Below the pieces are notes generated by a model. The model saw nothing but the letters and a program-made list of their open reading frames with translations. It made no database searches and had not been told where the DNA came from. This document shows, piece after piece, positions 22,871 to 32,289 of a stretch of DNA of 64,000 bases. The stretch's first letter is position 1; the number at the start of each line of letters is the position of its first letter. Position numbers and translations under genes: made by a program. The stretch is from Rhodospirillales bacterium (lineage in GTDB: Bacteria > Pseudomonadota > Alphaproteobacteria > Rhodospirillales > Casp-alpha2), in NCBI GenBank assembly GCA_017644185.1, contig JAEPMA010000001.1, positions 526,572-590,571 of the forward strand, read 5' to 3'.

Positions 22871-24937
22871 GTGAGTTCGCTCTCCACGGTCGATGTCGTC
22901 TGGGTTCTGACGAGCGCCGCGCTTGTGTTCATGATGCAGGCGGGCTTTTGCTGTCTGGAAAGTGGTTACGTCCGTTCTAAGAACAGCGTCAACGTCGCCG
23001 CCAAGAACTTCGCCGATTTCTGTATTTCAGCCGGGATATTCTGGGCCGTTGGTTTCGGCCTCATGTTCGGTGCCAGTGAGAACGGGATTGTCGGTGGTAC
23101 GAATTTCGTATTCTCGGTGAGTGATGATCCGAGCCATATCGCCTTCTTCGTTTTTCAACTGATGTTCTGCGGCACCGCGACGACGATCGTTTCAGGGGCG
23201 GTTGCGGAGCGAACCAGTTATGTCGCCTACCTGATGATCGCCGTGGTGATCTCGCTGATCATTTACCCGGTGTTCGGCCATTGGGCCTGGGGCGGCGCCG
23301 ACGGCGGCCGTCCGGGCTGGCTTTCCGAATTGGGGTTTGTCGATTTCGCCGGATCCACGGTTGTGCATTCAGTCGCGGGTTGGGTTGGTTTGGCGGCCGT
23401 CATCATCATTGGCCCGCGCGAGGGCCGTTTCGATGGTACTGGGGGCCAATTCCGTTCGCATAGCCTGCCGCTCTCGGCGCTCGGCGTCTTCACGATCTGG
23501 GTCGGCTGGATCGGATTCAACGGCGGCAGCACTTTGGCGGCCAACGACGCCGTGCCGTTGATCGTCTTCAATACTTTGATTGCCGGGGCGTTCGGTGGGT
23601 TAGCTTCGATCATTATCGCACCTTTGGTATTCGGGCGTTCGGATGTGCCGAGTATGCTCAACGGCGCCCTCGCCGGCTTGGTGGCGATCACGGCACCGGC
23701 CCACGCCGTCATGCCGTGGTCGGCGGTGGTGATCGGGCTGGTCGGTGGGGTCCTCTGTATCGTGGGCACCTATCTGCTGGAACGTTTACGGGTCGATGAC
23801 GTTCTTTCGGCGTTCCCGGTGCATGCGGTTGCCGGTATCTGGGGTACGCTTTCGGTCGCGTTCTTCGGCAGGCCGGAGGTGCTGGGAACAGGTCTTGGCC
23901 GCGTTGATCAGTTCCTGGTACAAGGCGCCGGCGTGCTGGTGGCGATGGTCTGGGCATTCGGTCTTGGCTTCATCCTGCTCAAGCTCATCGACCGTGTTTA
24001 TCCGCTGCGCGTCAAATTGAACGCTGAACGTGTCGGGCTCAATATCAGCGAACACGACCAATCAACGGAACAACTCGACCTTTTACGGGCCATGGAGTTC
24101 CAACGCGTGACCAGCGACTATTCGAAACCGATACCGGTCGAGCCGAATTCAGAAACCGGTGACATTGCGGCGCAATACAATCGCGTTCTGCAGAATCTGT
24201 ATAACGCCAAACTGGATGCCGATACCGCCAATAACGCGAAGTCCGACTTTCTGGCGTCTATGAGCCATGAATTGCGCACACCTCTAAATGCGATCATGGG
24301 GTTCTCGGAGGTGATCTCAAACCAGTACTTCGGCCCGATCGGATCGGCTAAGTATAAGGATTACGCCAACGATATCATGTCGAGCGGGCGCCATCTTCTC
24401 AGTCTCGTGAACGACATCCTCGACCTTTCGAAGATCGAGGCCGGGCGTAATACCCTGGTGAAGACACAAATATCGCCGCGCGATGCCTTCGATGAGGCTT
24501 TGAAGATCGCCAAGAATGCAATCGACTGCAGTCAGATCTATTTCGAAACCCGCGTTGCGGACAGCGTGCCACCCCTCTTCGTCGACGAACGCGCCATTAA
24601 ACAGGTGCTGCTTAATCTGTTGTTCAACGCCGTCAAATTCACGCCGGGTGGCGGGCACGTTACACTCAAAGCGACATACACCAACGGTGTGCATGTCCTC
24701 GAAGTCGCTGATAGTGGCGATGGGATCGAGCCGGAAGACTTAAAGAAGATCACCGAGCCGTTCGCCCAGCTGCAGGCCAACCCACACATCGCCAAGATGG
24801 GGACAGGGCTTGGGCTTGCCATCGCCAAGGCCTTGGTGGAGGCGCACGGCGGCACACTTCGCATTTCGAGCGTCGTCGGCAAGGGCACGACGGTAAGGGT
24901 GATTTTGCCCAGCGAGCAGAACTTGGTCGCCGATTAG
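22871..24937 (+). CDS. Ammonium transporter-histidine kinase fusion (Amt-HK ammonium sensor)
   Basis: A 688-aa fusion. Residues 1-385 form an Amt channel with about 11 helices that keeps both pore histidines: His166 in DFAGSTVVHSVAGW and His318 in PVHAVAGIWGTL. After a linker, residues 455-685 form a histidine kinase: H-box SHELRTPLNAIMGF (His466), the N-box near LFNAVKFTPGG, DSGDGIEPED and GTGLGLAIAKALVEAHGG. Such fusions are known as ammonium sensors (Ks-Amt5 type). There is no receiver domain in the protein and no response regulator gene beside it, so the partner is elsewhere. The start is GTG 22871 after a GGGG-rich ribosome site. Ammonium released by amine catabolism could be the signal. 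Confidence 0.92.
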   Translation: MSSLSTVDVVWVLTSAALVFMMQAGFCCLESGYVRSKNSVNVAAKNFADFCISAGIFWAVGFGLMFGASENGIVGGTNFVFSVSDDPSHIAFFVFQLMFCGTATTIVSGAVAERTSYVAYLMIAVVISLIIYPVFGHWAWGGADGGRPGWLSELGFVDFAGSTVVHSVAGWVGLAAVIIIGPREGRFDGTGGQFRSHSLPLSALGVFTIWVGWIGFNGGSTLAANDAVPLIVFNTLIAGAFGGLASIIIAPLVFGRSDVPSMLNGALAGLVAITAPAHAVMPWSAVVIGLVGGVLCIVGTYLLERLRVDDVLSAFPVHAVAGIWGTLSVAFFGRPEVLGTGLGRVDQFLVQGAGVLVAMVWAFGLGFILLKLIDRVYPLRVKLNAERVGLNISEHDQSTEQLDLLRAMEFQRVTSDYSKPIPVEPNSETGDIAAQYNRVLQNLYNAKLDADTANNAKSDFLASMSHELRTPLNAIMGFSEVISNQYFGPIGSAKYKDYANDIMSSGRHLLSLVNDILDLSKIEAGRNTLVKTQISPRDAFDEALKIAKNAIDCSQIYFETRVADSVPPLFVDERAIKQVLLNLLFNAVKFTPGGGHVTLKATYTNGVHVLEVADSGDGIEPEDLKKITEPFAQLQANPHIAKMGTGLGLAIAKALVEAHGGTLRISSVVGKGTTVRVILPSEQNLVAD

Positions 24938-24944
24938 GCATGCC

Positions 24945-26552
24945 TCAGGAAAGATCCACGCCTTCCAGTCTTTTGGCGGCTTTGTCCAAATGATTGGCGA
25001 TGCTTCGCATATCGTTCAGGGCGTCCAGCGCGATCCCGGTTTCCGTTACGTTGAGTTCGCCGTTTCCCGCCGCGCGCAGGGTTTCCGCCTTCACGTTCTG
25101 GTATGCGGTTTCGAATCCATCCTGGTTATGCGCTTGATCAACCTGCTGCAGACCGACCCTGACCCCGGCGGCACTGATTTCCGAGGCAAGCACGGCAGCC
25201 ACCTCGTGGAACTGCTTCGCGTAAGCCGCGGGCAGGCGGTCGAGGCGATGACGTCTTGATGCAAGATCCCGTCCGTTGCGCGCGATCTCGAGAAAATGCC
25301 ATATCGCACGGACGATGTTAGAGAGCGACATGGATATATCTTCGGTATTGCGGCCCGTGTTCAAACGCCGGATGTAGCCGTACACCGCTTCGCTCAGCGT
25401 ATCCGCGATATCGAGCCTTCGCTGCAGTCGCGCCAGGGGAACGTCCCGGTCGACGAGCGAAGATTTGGCGATCCCATAGGCAACGTCTGCGATCCGCTTC
25501 ATTTCCAGCACGATCGCGTTCAAGGCGATCGACGGGACCGCCAGGCTATAATCGTCGAGGTACTGCGGTTTGGCCTCGGCTTCTTCAAGTGTCGTCAGGC
25601 GGGCTGCAAGCCATCTTTCAAGCCGTTTGCTGAGTGGCCAAATCAATAGAACGCCCAGGATATTGAACGCGGTATGGAATAGCGCCAGGGTCGTCGCGGG
25701 GGCCCTTGATCCGGTGATCTTTGCTTCGACGAACGCGACGACAATCAGCATGACCGGAAGTAACGCCAGCGCCGATAGTCCGGTGAGGATATTGAAGAAT
25801 ACATGTGATAGTGCCACCCGTTTGGCAGCCGCCGTCGCACCGAATACGGCGACCAGCGCAGTACTTGTGGTGCCGATGTTGGCGCCAATCACCAGAGCGG
25901 CACCTGATTCGATGTTCAGTAATCCACCTAGTGCCGCTGTGATGGCGATGGCGATAACGGCGCTTGATGATTGCATCAGCGTTGTCAACACGATGCCCGC
26001 GCCGACAAAGGCGGCTGTATTCCACACGCCTTGCGTTTGCAGGGATGTGACGTCGATTGCTGCGGCTATACCCTCGAACGTCAGCTTCAACGTTGCGATC
26101 CCGAGGAAGAACACACCGAAACCGGTTAGCGCTTCGCCCAGCGCGCCGCGTCGTGTGGACGTGCCCGACAGAAATAGCACCATGCCCATACCCAACAACG
26201 GCAGCGCGAGTGCCTCGATCTTGAAGTTGATCCCGATCAGGGCGACCAACCACCCGGAGAGGGTGGTGCCGACATTGCTGCCGAAAACGACCCACATGGC
26301 CTGAGGCAACGTCAACAGGCCCGCGTTGACAAAGCCAATCGCCGCCACCGTAACGGCACTGGAGGACTGGACCAGTCCGGTGATCAGAATGCCCGACATC
26401 AGGCCACGCGCACGGGAATTGGTCCAATGCCCGAGCACGTCGCGCAACGTGTCACCGGCCGCGACCTTCAGGCCGGCCGTCATCAGATGAATGCCGAGAA
26501 GAAACAGGCCGATCCCGCCCAAGGCGCTGCCGGCTAGTGACCAGCTAATCAT
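24945..26552 (-). CDS. Na+/phosphate cotransporter family protein with PhoU-like tail
   Basis: A 535-aa protein. The N-terminal half has two Na/Pi-cotransporter repeats, each with a QSSSA motif (LVQSSSAVTVAAIG and LMQSSSAVIAIAIT). The C-terminal 200 residues are helical and PhoU-like. It is an NptA/YjbB-type inner-membrane transporter, probably for sodium-coupled phosphate movement; YjbB homologues can export phosphate. ATG 26552 begins the first repeat; a longer frame to 26621 is not needed. It converges with the Amt-kinase gene, with seven bases between stop codons. Confidence 0.9.
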   Translation of the reverse strand: MISWSLAGSALGGIGLFLLGIHLMTAGLKVAAGDTLRDVLGHWTNSRARGLMSGILITGLVQSSSAVTVAAIGFVNAGLLTLPQAMWVVFGSNVGTTLSGWLVALIGINFKIEALALPLLGMGMVLFLSGTSTRRGALGEALTGFGVFFLGIATLKLTFEGIAAAIDVTSLQTQGVWNTAAFVGAGIVLTTLMQSSSAVIAIAITAALGGLLNIESGAALVIGANIGTTSTALVAVFGATAAAKRVALSHVFFNILTGLSALALLPVMLIVVAFVEAKITGSRAPATTLALFHTAFNILGVLLIWPLSKRLERWLAARLTTLEEAEAKPQYLDDYSLAVPSIALNAIVLEMKRIADVAYGIAKSSLVDRDVPLARLQRRLDIADTLSEAVYGYIRRLNTGRNTEDISMSLSNIVRAIWHFLEIARNGRDLASRRHRLDRLPAAYAKQFHEVAAVLASEISAAGVRVGLQQVDQAHNQDGFETAYQNVKAETLRAAGNGELNVTETGIALDALNDMRSIANHLDKAAKRLEGVDLS

Positions 26553-26648
26553 GTCGATCCTGCCGTCGCAGCGAAGCTCAATGGATCGATGATTATAAAC
26601 AACGCCATCTCTCTCCGGCAAAGGGCTTTAACGTTACTTGGCGGCTAC

Positions 26649-27101
26649 TCAGGGGTGCTTCGAAGCTTTTTGAACGAGGGTTTCCAGCCGGTTGAGGAAG
26701 TTTGAGCGATCCTGCTTTGAAAACGATCGCGGCCCGCCCGTGATCTCACCCGCGTCACGAAGCCCCTGCATCAATTCGCGGTTAGCCAGTGCCATACCGA
26801 TCATGTTCTCGGTGAACAACTCGCCGTTCGGTTTGATCGCAAGCGCACCCTTTTCAAGGCAGCGGGCCGCGAGAGGAATATCGTTGGTGACGCAGACGTC
26901 GGCGCGCTCAATACGCTCTGCGATCCAATCATCGGCTGCGTCGGCCCCTTGTGAGACGATCACCAGTTCGACCATGGGGTCGCCGCTCGGCCGAATGCCG
27001 CCGTCACACACCATGATGGTTTTCAGGTTGTGCCGGGCTGCCACCCGGACGGTCTCGTCCTTAACCGGGCAGGCGTCGGCGTCGACGTAGATCACGCTCA
27101 C
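26649..27101 (-). CDS. UPF0178 / YaiI-YqxD family protein
   Basis: A 150-aa soluble protein of the DUF188 (YaiI/YqxD) family, recognised from IYVDADACPVKDE at the N-terminus, VTNDIPLAARCLEKGA in the middle and PRSFSKQDRSNFLNRLE near the end. The aspartates suggest a PIN-like nuclease fold; the biological role is not established. The start is GTG 27101, whose first base is the last base of the preceding HD-GYP gene's stop codon (TAGTG), so it is translationally coupled to that gene. Confidence 0.9.
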   Translation of the reverse strand: MSVIYVDADACPVKDETVRVAARHNLKTIMVCDGGIRPSGDPMVELVIVSQGADAADDWIAERIERADVCVTNDIPLAARCLEKGALAIKPNGELFTENMIGMALANRELMQGLRDAGEITGGPRSFSKQDRSNFLNRLETLVQKASKHP

Positions 27102-28915
27102 TAGTCGTCGCCGGCTTCGGCTTCTTCTTTAGGGAGGTATTGCGAGATGTCGACCTCGTCTAACTGCTCCGGCATCAGGAAACGCTCGGCATATTCCTTG
27201 TAGACCCCGGACGTCAGGAACAGTTCGAACAATTCGTCGTCGATGTGGGCGTCTTTCTTCATGAACGACATGATCTTGACGCTGTCGGAGAGCTTCTTCG
27301 GTGCCTTGTAGGGTCGGTCCGCCGCTGTCAGCGCTTCGAAGATGTCGGCGATTGCCATGATGCGGGCCGGTACCGACATGTGTTCTTTGTTCAGCTTCTT
27401 CGGATACCCGGTCCCATCCATTTTCTCGTGGTGACCGCCGGCCATTTCCGGGACGCGCGCCAGATGTTTCGGGAACGGCAGCGCTTCCAGCATGATGATG
27501 GTCTGCACGATATGGTCATTGATCTTGAAGCGTTCTTCCTCGGTCAACGTGCCGCGCGCGATGCACAGGTTGTAGATTTCACCCAGATTGTACTTGTGCT
27601 CGGGCACGTCGAGCTTGAAGCCCCACGGGTTGTCATCCTCCGCCGTCGGTTCCTTGCCTTCGCGGTAAATGATGTGATCGTAACGGTCGGCGAGCAGGTT
27701 TTCCTCGACCGGCAGCTCGGGCTCGGGCTCGCGTTCGACGCGTTTGAGTTCTTCGTAAGAGAGACCCAGGCGATCCGAAAGGGTTCTCGTCCATTTGATC
27801 CCGGCGATTTCTTTCACGCGTTCGATCCGGTCGGGCGCCATGAACTCGCCGCCGACATTGCTCTCGGCGATGAAGGCGAAATCGTCGTCCAGCTTGGCGA
27901 GCTGCTCTTCGAGTTCCTTGTGAAGCTCGTCGGCGTTGCCGCCGTCGATGACCTTGTTCAGATACTCGATAACCCGGTCACGTTTGACGATCTCGAAGCG
28001 GTTTCGGATTTCGTGAATACGGTTGTAGATGGTTTCGAGCTTGGTCGCCTTGTCGACCACGTACTCCGGCGTCGTGACCTTGCCGCAATCGTGTAACCAG
28101 GCCGCGATGTGAAGTTCGTACCATTCCTCGTCGGTGAGTTCGAAATCCTGGAACGGCCCGTCCTCTTGCTCTGACGCTGCGTGCGCCAGCATTTTGGTCA
28201 ATTCCGGGACGCGTTGGCAGTGCCCGCCGGTATAGGGGGACTTGGCGTCAATCGCCGACGCAATCAGCTCGATGAAGCTGTCGAGGAGTTTCTTCTGCGC
28301 TTCCAGAAGCTGCTGGTTGTCGAGCGCGACGGCGGCCTGTGACGCCAATGCCTCGATCAAAGGCTGAATGTCGGCGCCGAACTCAATGACCTCGCCGGAT
28401 TGCTTGTCGACGGCATTAAGCAATTGCAGAACGCCGATGATTTCATTCTGCGAGTTACGAAGCGGCACGCACAGGAACGACTTGGAACGATAACCCGTGC
28501 CTTCGTCGAATTTCTTGGTGCCGGAAAAATCGAAGTTATCGTTTTCATAGGCGTCGGGAATGTTGATCGACTGACCGGTCAGCGCGGCCGCGGACGCGAC
28601 GTTTTTGTGGTTTTCCTCACCCGTTTTCGGGTCGACCAGTGTTAGGGGCGGGAAGTTGATGTCTTTACCCGTCGTGCCGCCCATCGCGATTTCGAGACTA
28701 TCGGTCCGCATGATCTCAAATCGGAGCCGATTGTCGTCGGTGCGAATGTAAAGTGTCCCGCCGTCGGCGTTGGCAAGACTCTTGGCTTCCAGCAGGATCG
28801 TTTCCATCAGGACGTTGGTGTCCCGCTCGGCGGAAAGCGCGATACCAATGTCAATCAGACGCTGCAGGCTTGAGGCGCTCAGCCCATCGTTCGTTTCCGT
28901 GGTTCCGTCAGCCAT
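27101..28915 (-). CDS. GAF / HD-GYP domain phosphohydrolase
   Basis: A 604-aa protein. A GAF sensor domain occupies about 15-200. An HD-GYP phosphodiesterase follows: GHCQRVPELT (His232), WLHDCGK (His275-Asp276), HHEKMDGTGYP (HHE 495-497, GYP 503-505) and DIFEALTAADRPY. It probably degrades cyclic di-GMP or a related dinucleotide in response to a small molecule bound by GAF. The stretch between the HD pair and the HHE motif is about 220 residues, much longer than in compact HD-GYP enzymes. It includes an acidic linker and a coiled-coil-like part. ATG 28915 is chosen; the frame runs further upstream without coding character. The UPF0178 gene is coupled behind it. Confidence 0.87.
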   Translation of the reverse strand: MADGTTETNDGLSASSLQRLIDIGIALSAERDTNVLMETILLEAKSLANADGGTLYIRTDDNRLRFEIMRTDSLEIAMGGTTGKDINFPPLTLVDPKTGEENHKNVASAAALTGQSINIPDAYENDNFDFSGTKKFDEGTGYRSKSFLCVPLRNSQNEIIGVLQLLNAVDKQSGEVIEFGADIQPLIEALASQAAVALDNQQLLEAQKKLLDSFIELIASAIDAKSPYTGGHCQRVPELTKMLAHAASEQEDGPFQDFELTDEEWYELHIAAWLHDCGKVTTPEYVVDKATKLETIYNRIHEIRNRFEIVKRDRVIEYLNKVIDGGNADELHKELEEQLAKLDDDFAFIAESNVGGEFMAPDRIERVKEIAGIKWTRTLSDRLGLSYEELKRVEREPEPELPVEENLLADRYDHIIYREGKEPTAEDDNPWGFKLDVPEHKYNLGEIYNLCIARGTLTEEERFKINDHIVQTIIMLEALPFPKHLARVPEMAGGHHEKMDGTGYPKKLNKEHMSVPARIMAIADIFEALTAADRPYKAPKKLSDSVKIMSFMKKDAHIDDELFELFLTSGVYKEYAERFLMPEQLDEVDISQYLPKEEAEAGDD

Positions 28916-29104
28916 GTTGTCTACTTGTTTCCCACCAGAACACGCCAAAACCGCGCGTTCCCACAATCCCCAATACCAACCCCGACTCTAGACGTTTACG
29001 CCATTGATTGACAATGGCCACACGGCCCATCCGGCAATTTTCCGGATTGCTTGACCACGGCGTCTGGAAAGGGTCAACCTTGCCCGCGACGAGGAGTAAA
29101 CGGG

Positions 29105-30613
29105 ATGGCTTACAGTTCCCTGAGGGATTTTATCGAGAAACTGGAAAAATCCGGCCGATTGGTGCGGGTTTCCGCGCCCGTGTCGACGGTATTGGAAATG
29201 ACGGAAATCCAGACCCGCGTGCTTGCGGAGGGCGGCCCCGCTATCTTGTTCGAGAATGTGATCAAGGAAGACGGCACACCGTCTGATATGCCGGTGCTCG
29301 TCAATCTTTTCGGTACCGTCGAACGCGTTGCCTGGGGCATGAGCCGGGAGCCGCACGAACTTCGCGAAATCGGCGAAACGCTGGCTTTCCTGCGCCAACC
29401 GGAACCGCCCGGCGGCTGGCGCGAAGCCCTCGAAATGCTGCCGTTGATGAAGACCGTGATGGCCATGAAGCCGCGGGATTCCGGCACGGCCTACTGTCAG
29501 GAAGTCGTTTTAACGGGCGACGATATCGATCTCACCAAATTGCCAATCCAGACATGTTGGCCGGGTGAACCTGCCCCTTTGATCACCTGGCCTTTGGTGG
29601 TGACGAAGGGGCCAGGGGGCGACAAACGCGATGCCTATAATCTGGGTATCTACCGCATGCAGGTGACGGGGAAGGATTCGACCCTCATGCGGTGGTTGAA
29701 GCACCGTGGCGGTGCGCAACACCATCAGCGTTGGAAGGCGGAAAAACCCGAGCCTTTACCCGCCGCATGTGTTCTGGGCGCTGATCCGGGCACGATATTG
29801 GCAGCCGTAACGCCAGTGCCGGACACGCTTTCCGAATATCAGTTCGCGGGGCTTTTGAGGGGCAAGAAAGTCGACCTCGTCGATTGCGTGACGCAACCGC
29901 TGAAAGTCCCTGCCGAAGCCGAAATCGTGATCGAAGGCACGGTGTCTTTAACCGAGTACGGTGACGAGGGCCCTTACGGCGATCACACCGGTTACTATAA
30001 CGCGGTCGAGCCGTTCCCGGTCTTCAACGTCACGGCGATCACCATGCGCAAGAACCCGATATATCTGTCGACATATACTGGAAGGCCGCCGGATGAGCCG
30101 TCGGTTTTGGGCGAGGCGTTGAACGACGTTTTCGTGCCGCTGTTGCAGCAGCAATTTCCGGAAATCGTCGATTTCTGGCTGCCCCCCGAAGGATGCTCAT
30201 ACCGCGTTGCCGTCGTCTCGATGAAAAAGGCGTACGCCGGTCATGCCAAAAGGATCATGCTGGCGGTGTGGTCGTATCTGCGGCAATTCATGTACACGAA
30301 ATTCGTGATCGTGGTGGACGAGGATATTAATGCCCGCGACTGGAACGATGTGATATGGGCGATTTCGACCAATGTCGACCCCAGCCGCGACCTGACCGTC
30401 ATCGACAACACACCGATCGATTATCTCGACTTCGCTTCGCCGGAATCAGGCCTCGGTGGCAAGCTCGGCATCGACGCGACGACAAAACTTCCCCCCGAAA
30501 CGCACCGCGACTGGGGTCAGAAACTCCGTATGACGGAAGAAGTGGTCGATAAGGTCGATCAAATGTGGGAAAGCCTTGGCATTCCCGGGTCCGGCAAGTC
30601 GATCTGGAAGTGA
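29105..30613 (+). CDS. UbiD-family prenylated-FMN decarboxylase
   Basis: A 502-aa protein of the UbiD family: [19 protein letters not shown] (prFMN/metal region), [21 protein letters not shown] and [20 protein letters not shown]. The family decarboxylates aromatic or unsaturated acids with prenylated FMN, including the ubiquinone precursor. ATG 29105 has a GAGGAG ribosome site. No ubiX (prFMN synthase) is in the window. It could be the housekeeping ubiquinone enzyme, or act on another acid. The MttB-type gene follows on the same strand after 146 bases, but the gap looks like an independent promoter region. Confidence 0.88.
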   Translation: MAYSSLRDFIEKLEKSGRLVRVSAPVSTVLEMTEIQTRVLAEGGPAILFENVIKEDGTPSDMPVLVNLFGTVERVAWGMSREPHELREIGETLAFLRQPEPPGGWREALEMLPLMKTVMAMKPRDSGTAYCQEVVLTGDDIDLTKLPIQTCWPGEPAPLITWPLVVTKGPGGDKRDAYNLGIYRMQVTGKDSTLMRWLKHRGGAQHHQRWKAEKPEPLPAACVLGADPGTILAAVTPVPDTLSEYQFAGLLRGKKVDLVDCVTQPLKVPAEAEIVIEGTVSLTEYGDEGPYGDHTGYYNAVEPFPVFNVTAITMRKNPIYLSTYTGRPPDEPSVLGEALNDVFVPLLQQQFPEIVDFWLPPEGCSYRVAVVSMKKAYAGHAKRIMLAVWSYLRQFMYTKFVIVVDEDINARDWNDVIWAISTNVDPSRDLTVIDNTPIDYLDFASPESGLGGKLGIDATTKLPPETHRDWGQKLRMTEEVVDKVDQMWESLGIPGSGKSIWK

Positions 30614-30682
30614 CCCGTCAGAAGGCGGCTTTTGACCACAAAATGACGGCGCTGGATTAGTCGACATTCGCGCTCGGGTTTA

Positions 30683-30705
30683 TCAAAATCGAATAATCGT
30701 TTTGA
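30683..30705. promoter_or_regulatory. Near-palindrome TCAAAA...TTTTGA upstream of the MttB-type gene
   Basis: Six-base perfect arms with an 11-base centre containing CG pairs, about 55 bases before the likely start codon of the MttB-type gene. A ten-base match to part of this element (GTCAAAACGA) occurs upstream of the TauD-like gene at 17981-17990. Possible operator; inference only. Confidence 0.3.
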
Positions 30706-30759
30706 CCTGAACGGACGCCGGGTTGATGCGTCATGTTCGCATTTGAGTGAGTGCACGCC

Positions 30760-32289
30760 ATGGCCGAGAGAGCCGCACGCCGGGGCCGCGACGCCCGCCG
30801 GGAAGCCCGGGGAAAATCGGGCGCCGTTACCAAGCCCTATATTATCCGCAACATCCCCTTGCTGGAGCTGGCTTCCGTTGAAGCCATCGAGATGATCGAG
30901 GCCAATGCGGACCTGATTCTCGAAGAAATCGGTATCGAGTTCAGGGATGACGAAGAAGCGCTTAAGCTCTTTAAGGATGCCGGCGCGGATGTGCAGGGCA
31001 CGCGCGTGCACTTCCCGAAAGGGCTTTGCCAAGATCTTCTCAAGACCGCGCCGTCGCAATACACCCAGCATGCCCGGAATCCGGCCCGAAGTGTCGAGAT
31101 CGGCGGCAATCACACCGTCTTCGCACCTGTCTACGGCCCGCCGTTCGTGCGTGATCTCGACAATGGCCGCCGTTATGGGACCATCGAGGATTTCCGCAAC
31201 TTCGTGAAACTCGCCTACATGGCGCCGGCCATGCATCATTCGGGCGGTACGGTGTGTGAGCCGGTCGATCTGCCGGTGAACAAGCGCCACTACGACATGC
31301 TTTATGCGCACATGAAGTATTCCGACAAGCCGTTCATGGGCTCGGTCACGCACCCGCAGCGTGCCGAGGATTCAGTCGCGATGTGCGAGATCCTGTTTGG
31401 GAAAGAGTTCGTCGATCAGAACACGGTGATGACCAGCCTGATCAATGCCAACTCGCCGATGGTGTTCGACGGCACCATGCTGGGTGCACTCAAGGTCTAT
31501 GCAAGGTCGAACCAGGCCTGCATCGTTTCCCCGTTCATCCTGGCGGGTGCCATGAGCCCGGTGACGGCGTTGGGGACGCTCGCGCAGGTGCAGGCGGAAG
31601 TTCTCGCCGGTGGTGCGCTGACACAGCTTTGCCGCCCGGGCGCGCCGCTGATTTACGGTGCGTTCGTTAGTGCGATCTCCATGCAGTCGGGGGCACCGAC
31701 CTTCGGGACGCCGGAACCGACGCTGGTCATCTCAGCCGCTGCGCAGCTTGCGCGCCGCCTGAACCTGCCGTTCCGCTCAGGTGGTTCGCTTTGCGCCTCC
31801 AAGGTCGCGGACGCGCAGGCGGCTTACGAGAGCGCGAATACCCTGAATGCCACCGTCATGTCGGGGGTCAATTTCGCGCTGCACGCGGCGGGCTGGCTCG
31901 AAGGCGGGCTGTCTTCCGGGTATGAGAAGTTCGTGATGGATTGCGATCAACTGGCCATGATGCAGCGCCTAACAGAAGGGTACGACCTGACCGAAAACGG
32001 GCAGGGGCTCTCGGCCATCCGTGAAGTCGGGCCGGGCTCCCACTATCTGGGATGTGCCCACACGCAGGCTAATTTTGAAACCGCGTTCATCCGTTCGAAC
32101 CTCGCCGACAACAATTCTTACGAACAGTGGGAAGCCGAGGGTGCGCAGGATATGGCCCAACGCGCCAACACGCTCTGGAAGAAATGGCTCGCCGACTATC
32201 AAGAGCCGGAAATTGATCCCGGCATCGATGAGGCGCTTCTGGCCTTCATGGCCGAGAGAAAAGCCAGCTTCCCGGATTCCAATATCTAA
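30760..32289 (+). CDS. MttB-superfamily methylamine/betaine:corrinoid methyltransferase (no pyrrolysine)
   Basis: A 509-aa TIM-barrel protein of the trimethylamine methyltransferase (MttB) superfamily: ASVEAIEMIEANADLILEEIG near the N-terminus, GTIEDFRNFVKLAYM, GGTVCEPVDLPVNKRHYDML and GALTQLCRPGAPLIYG. The frame has no internal amber codon, so it belongs to the pyrrolysine-free branch, whose characterised members demethylate glycine betaine (MtgB), proline betaine (MtpB) or carnitine (MtcB). It would methylate the corrinoid protein at 12313-13020. ATG 30760 is preferred to GTG 30751; neither has a strong ribosome site. The N-terminus is very basic (RAARRGRDARREARGK). The substrate is inferred from the betaine-type neighbours. 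Confidence 0.87.
   Translation: MAERAARRGRDARREARGKSGAVTKPYIIRNIPLLELASVEAIEMIEANADLILEEIGIEFRDDEEALKLFKDAGADVQGTRVHFPKGLCQDLLKTAPSQYTQHARNPARSVEIGGNHTVFAPVYGPPFVRDLDNGRRYGTIEDFRNFVKLAYMAPAMHHSGGTVCEPVDLPVNKRHYDMLYAHMKYSDKPFMGSVTHPQRAEDSVAMCEILFGKEFVDQNTVMTSLINANSPMVFDGTMLGALKVYARSNQACIVSPFILAGAMSPVTALGTLAQVQAEVLAGGALTQLCRPGAPLIYGAFVSAISMQSGAPTFGTPEPTLVISAAAQLARRLNLPFRSGGSLCASKVADAQAAYESANTLNATVMSGVNFALHAAGWLEGGLSSGYEKFVMDCDQLAMMQRLTEGYDLTENGQGLSAIREVGPGSHYLGCAHTQANFETAFIRSNLADNNSYEQWEAEGAQDMAQRANTLWKKWLADYQEPEIDPGIDEALLAFMAERKASFPDSNI

Noticed and set aside
30751..32289. Pyrrolysine read-through in the MttB-type gene
   Set aside because: The frame is continuous with no internal amber codon.
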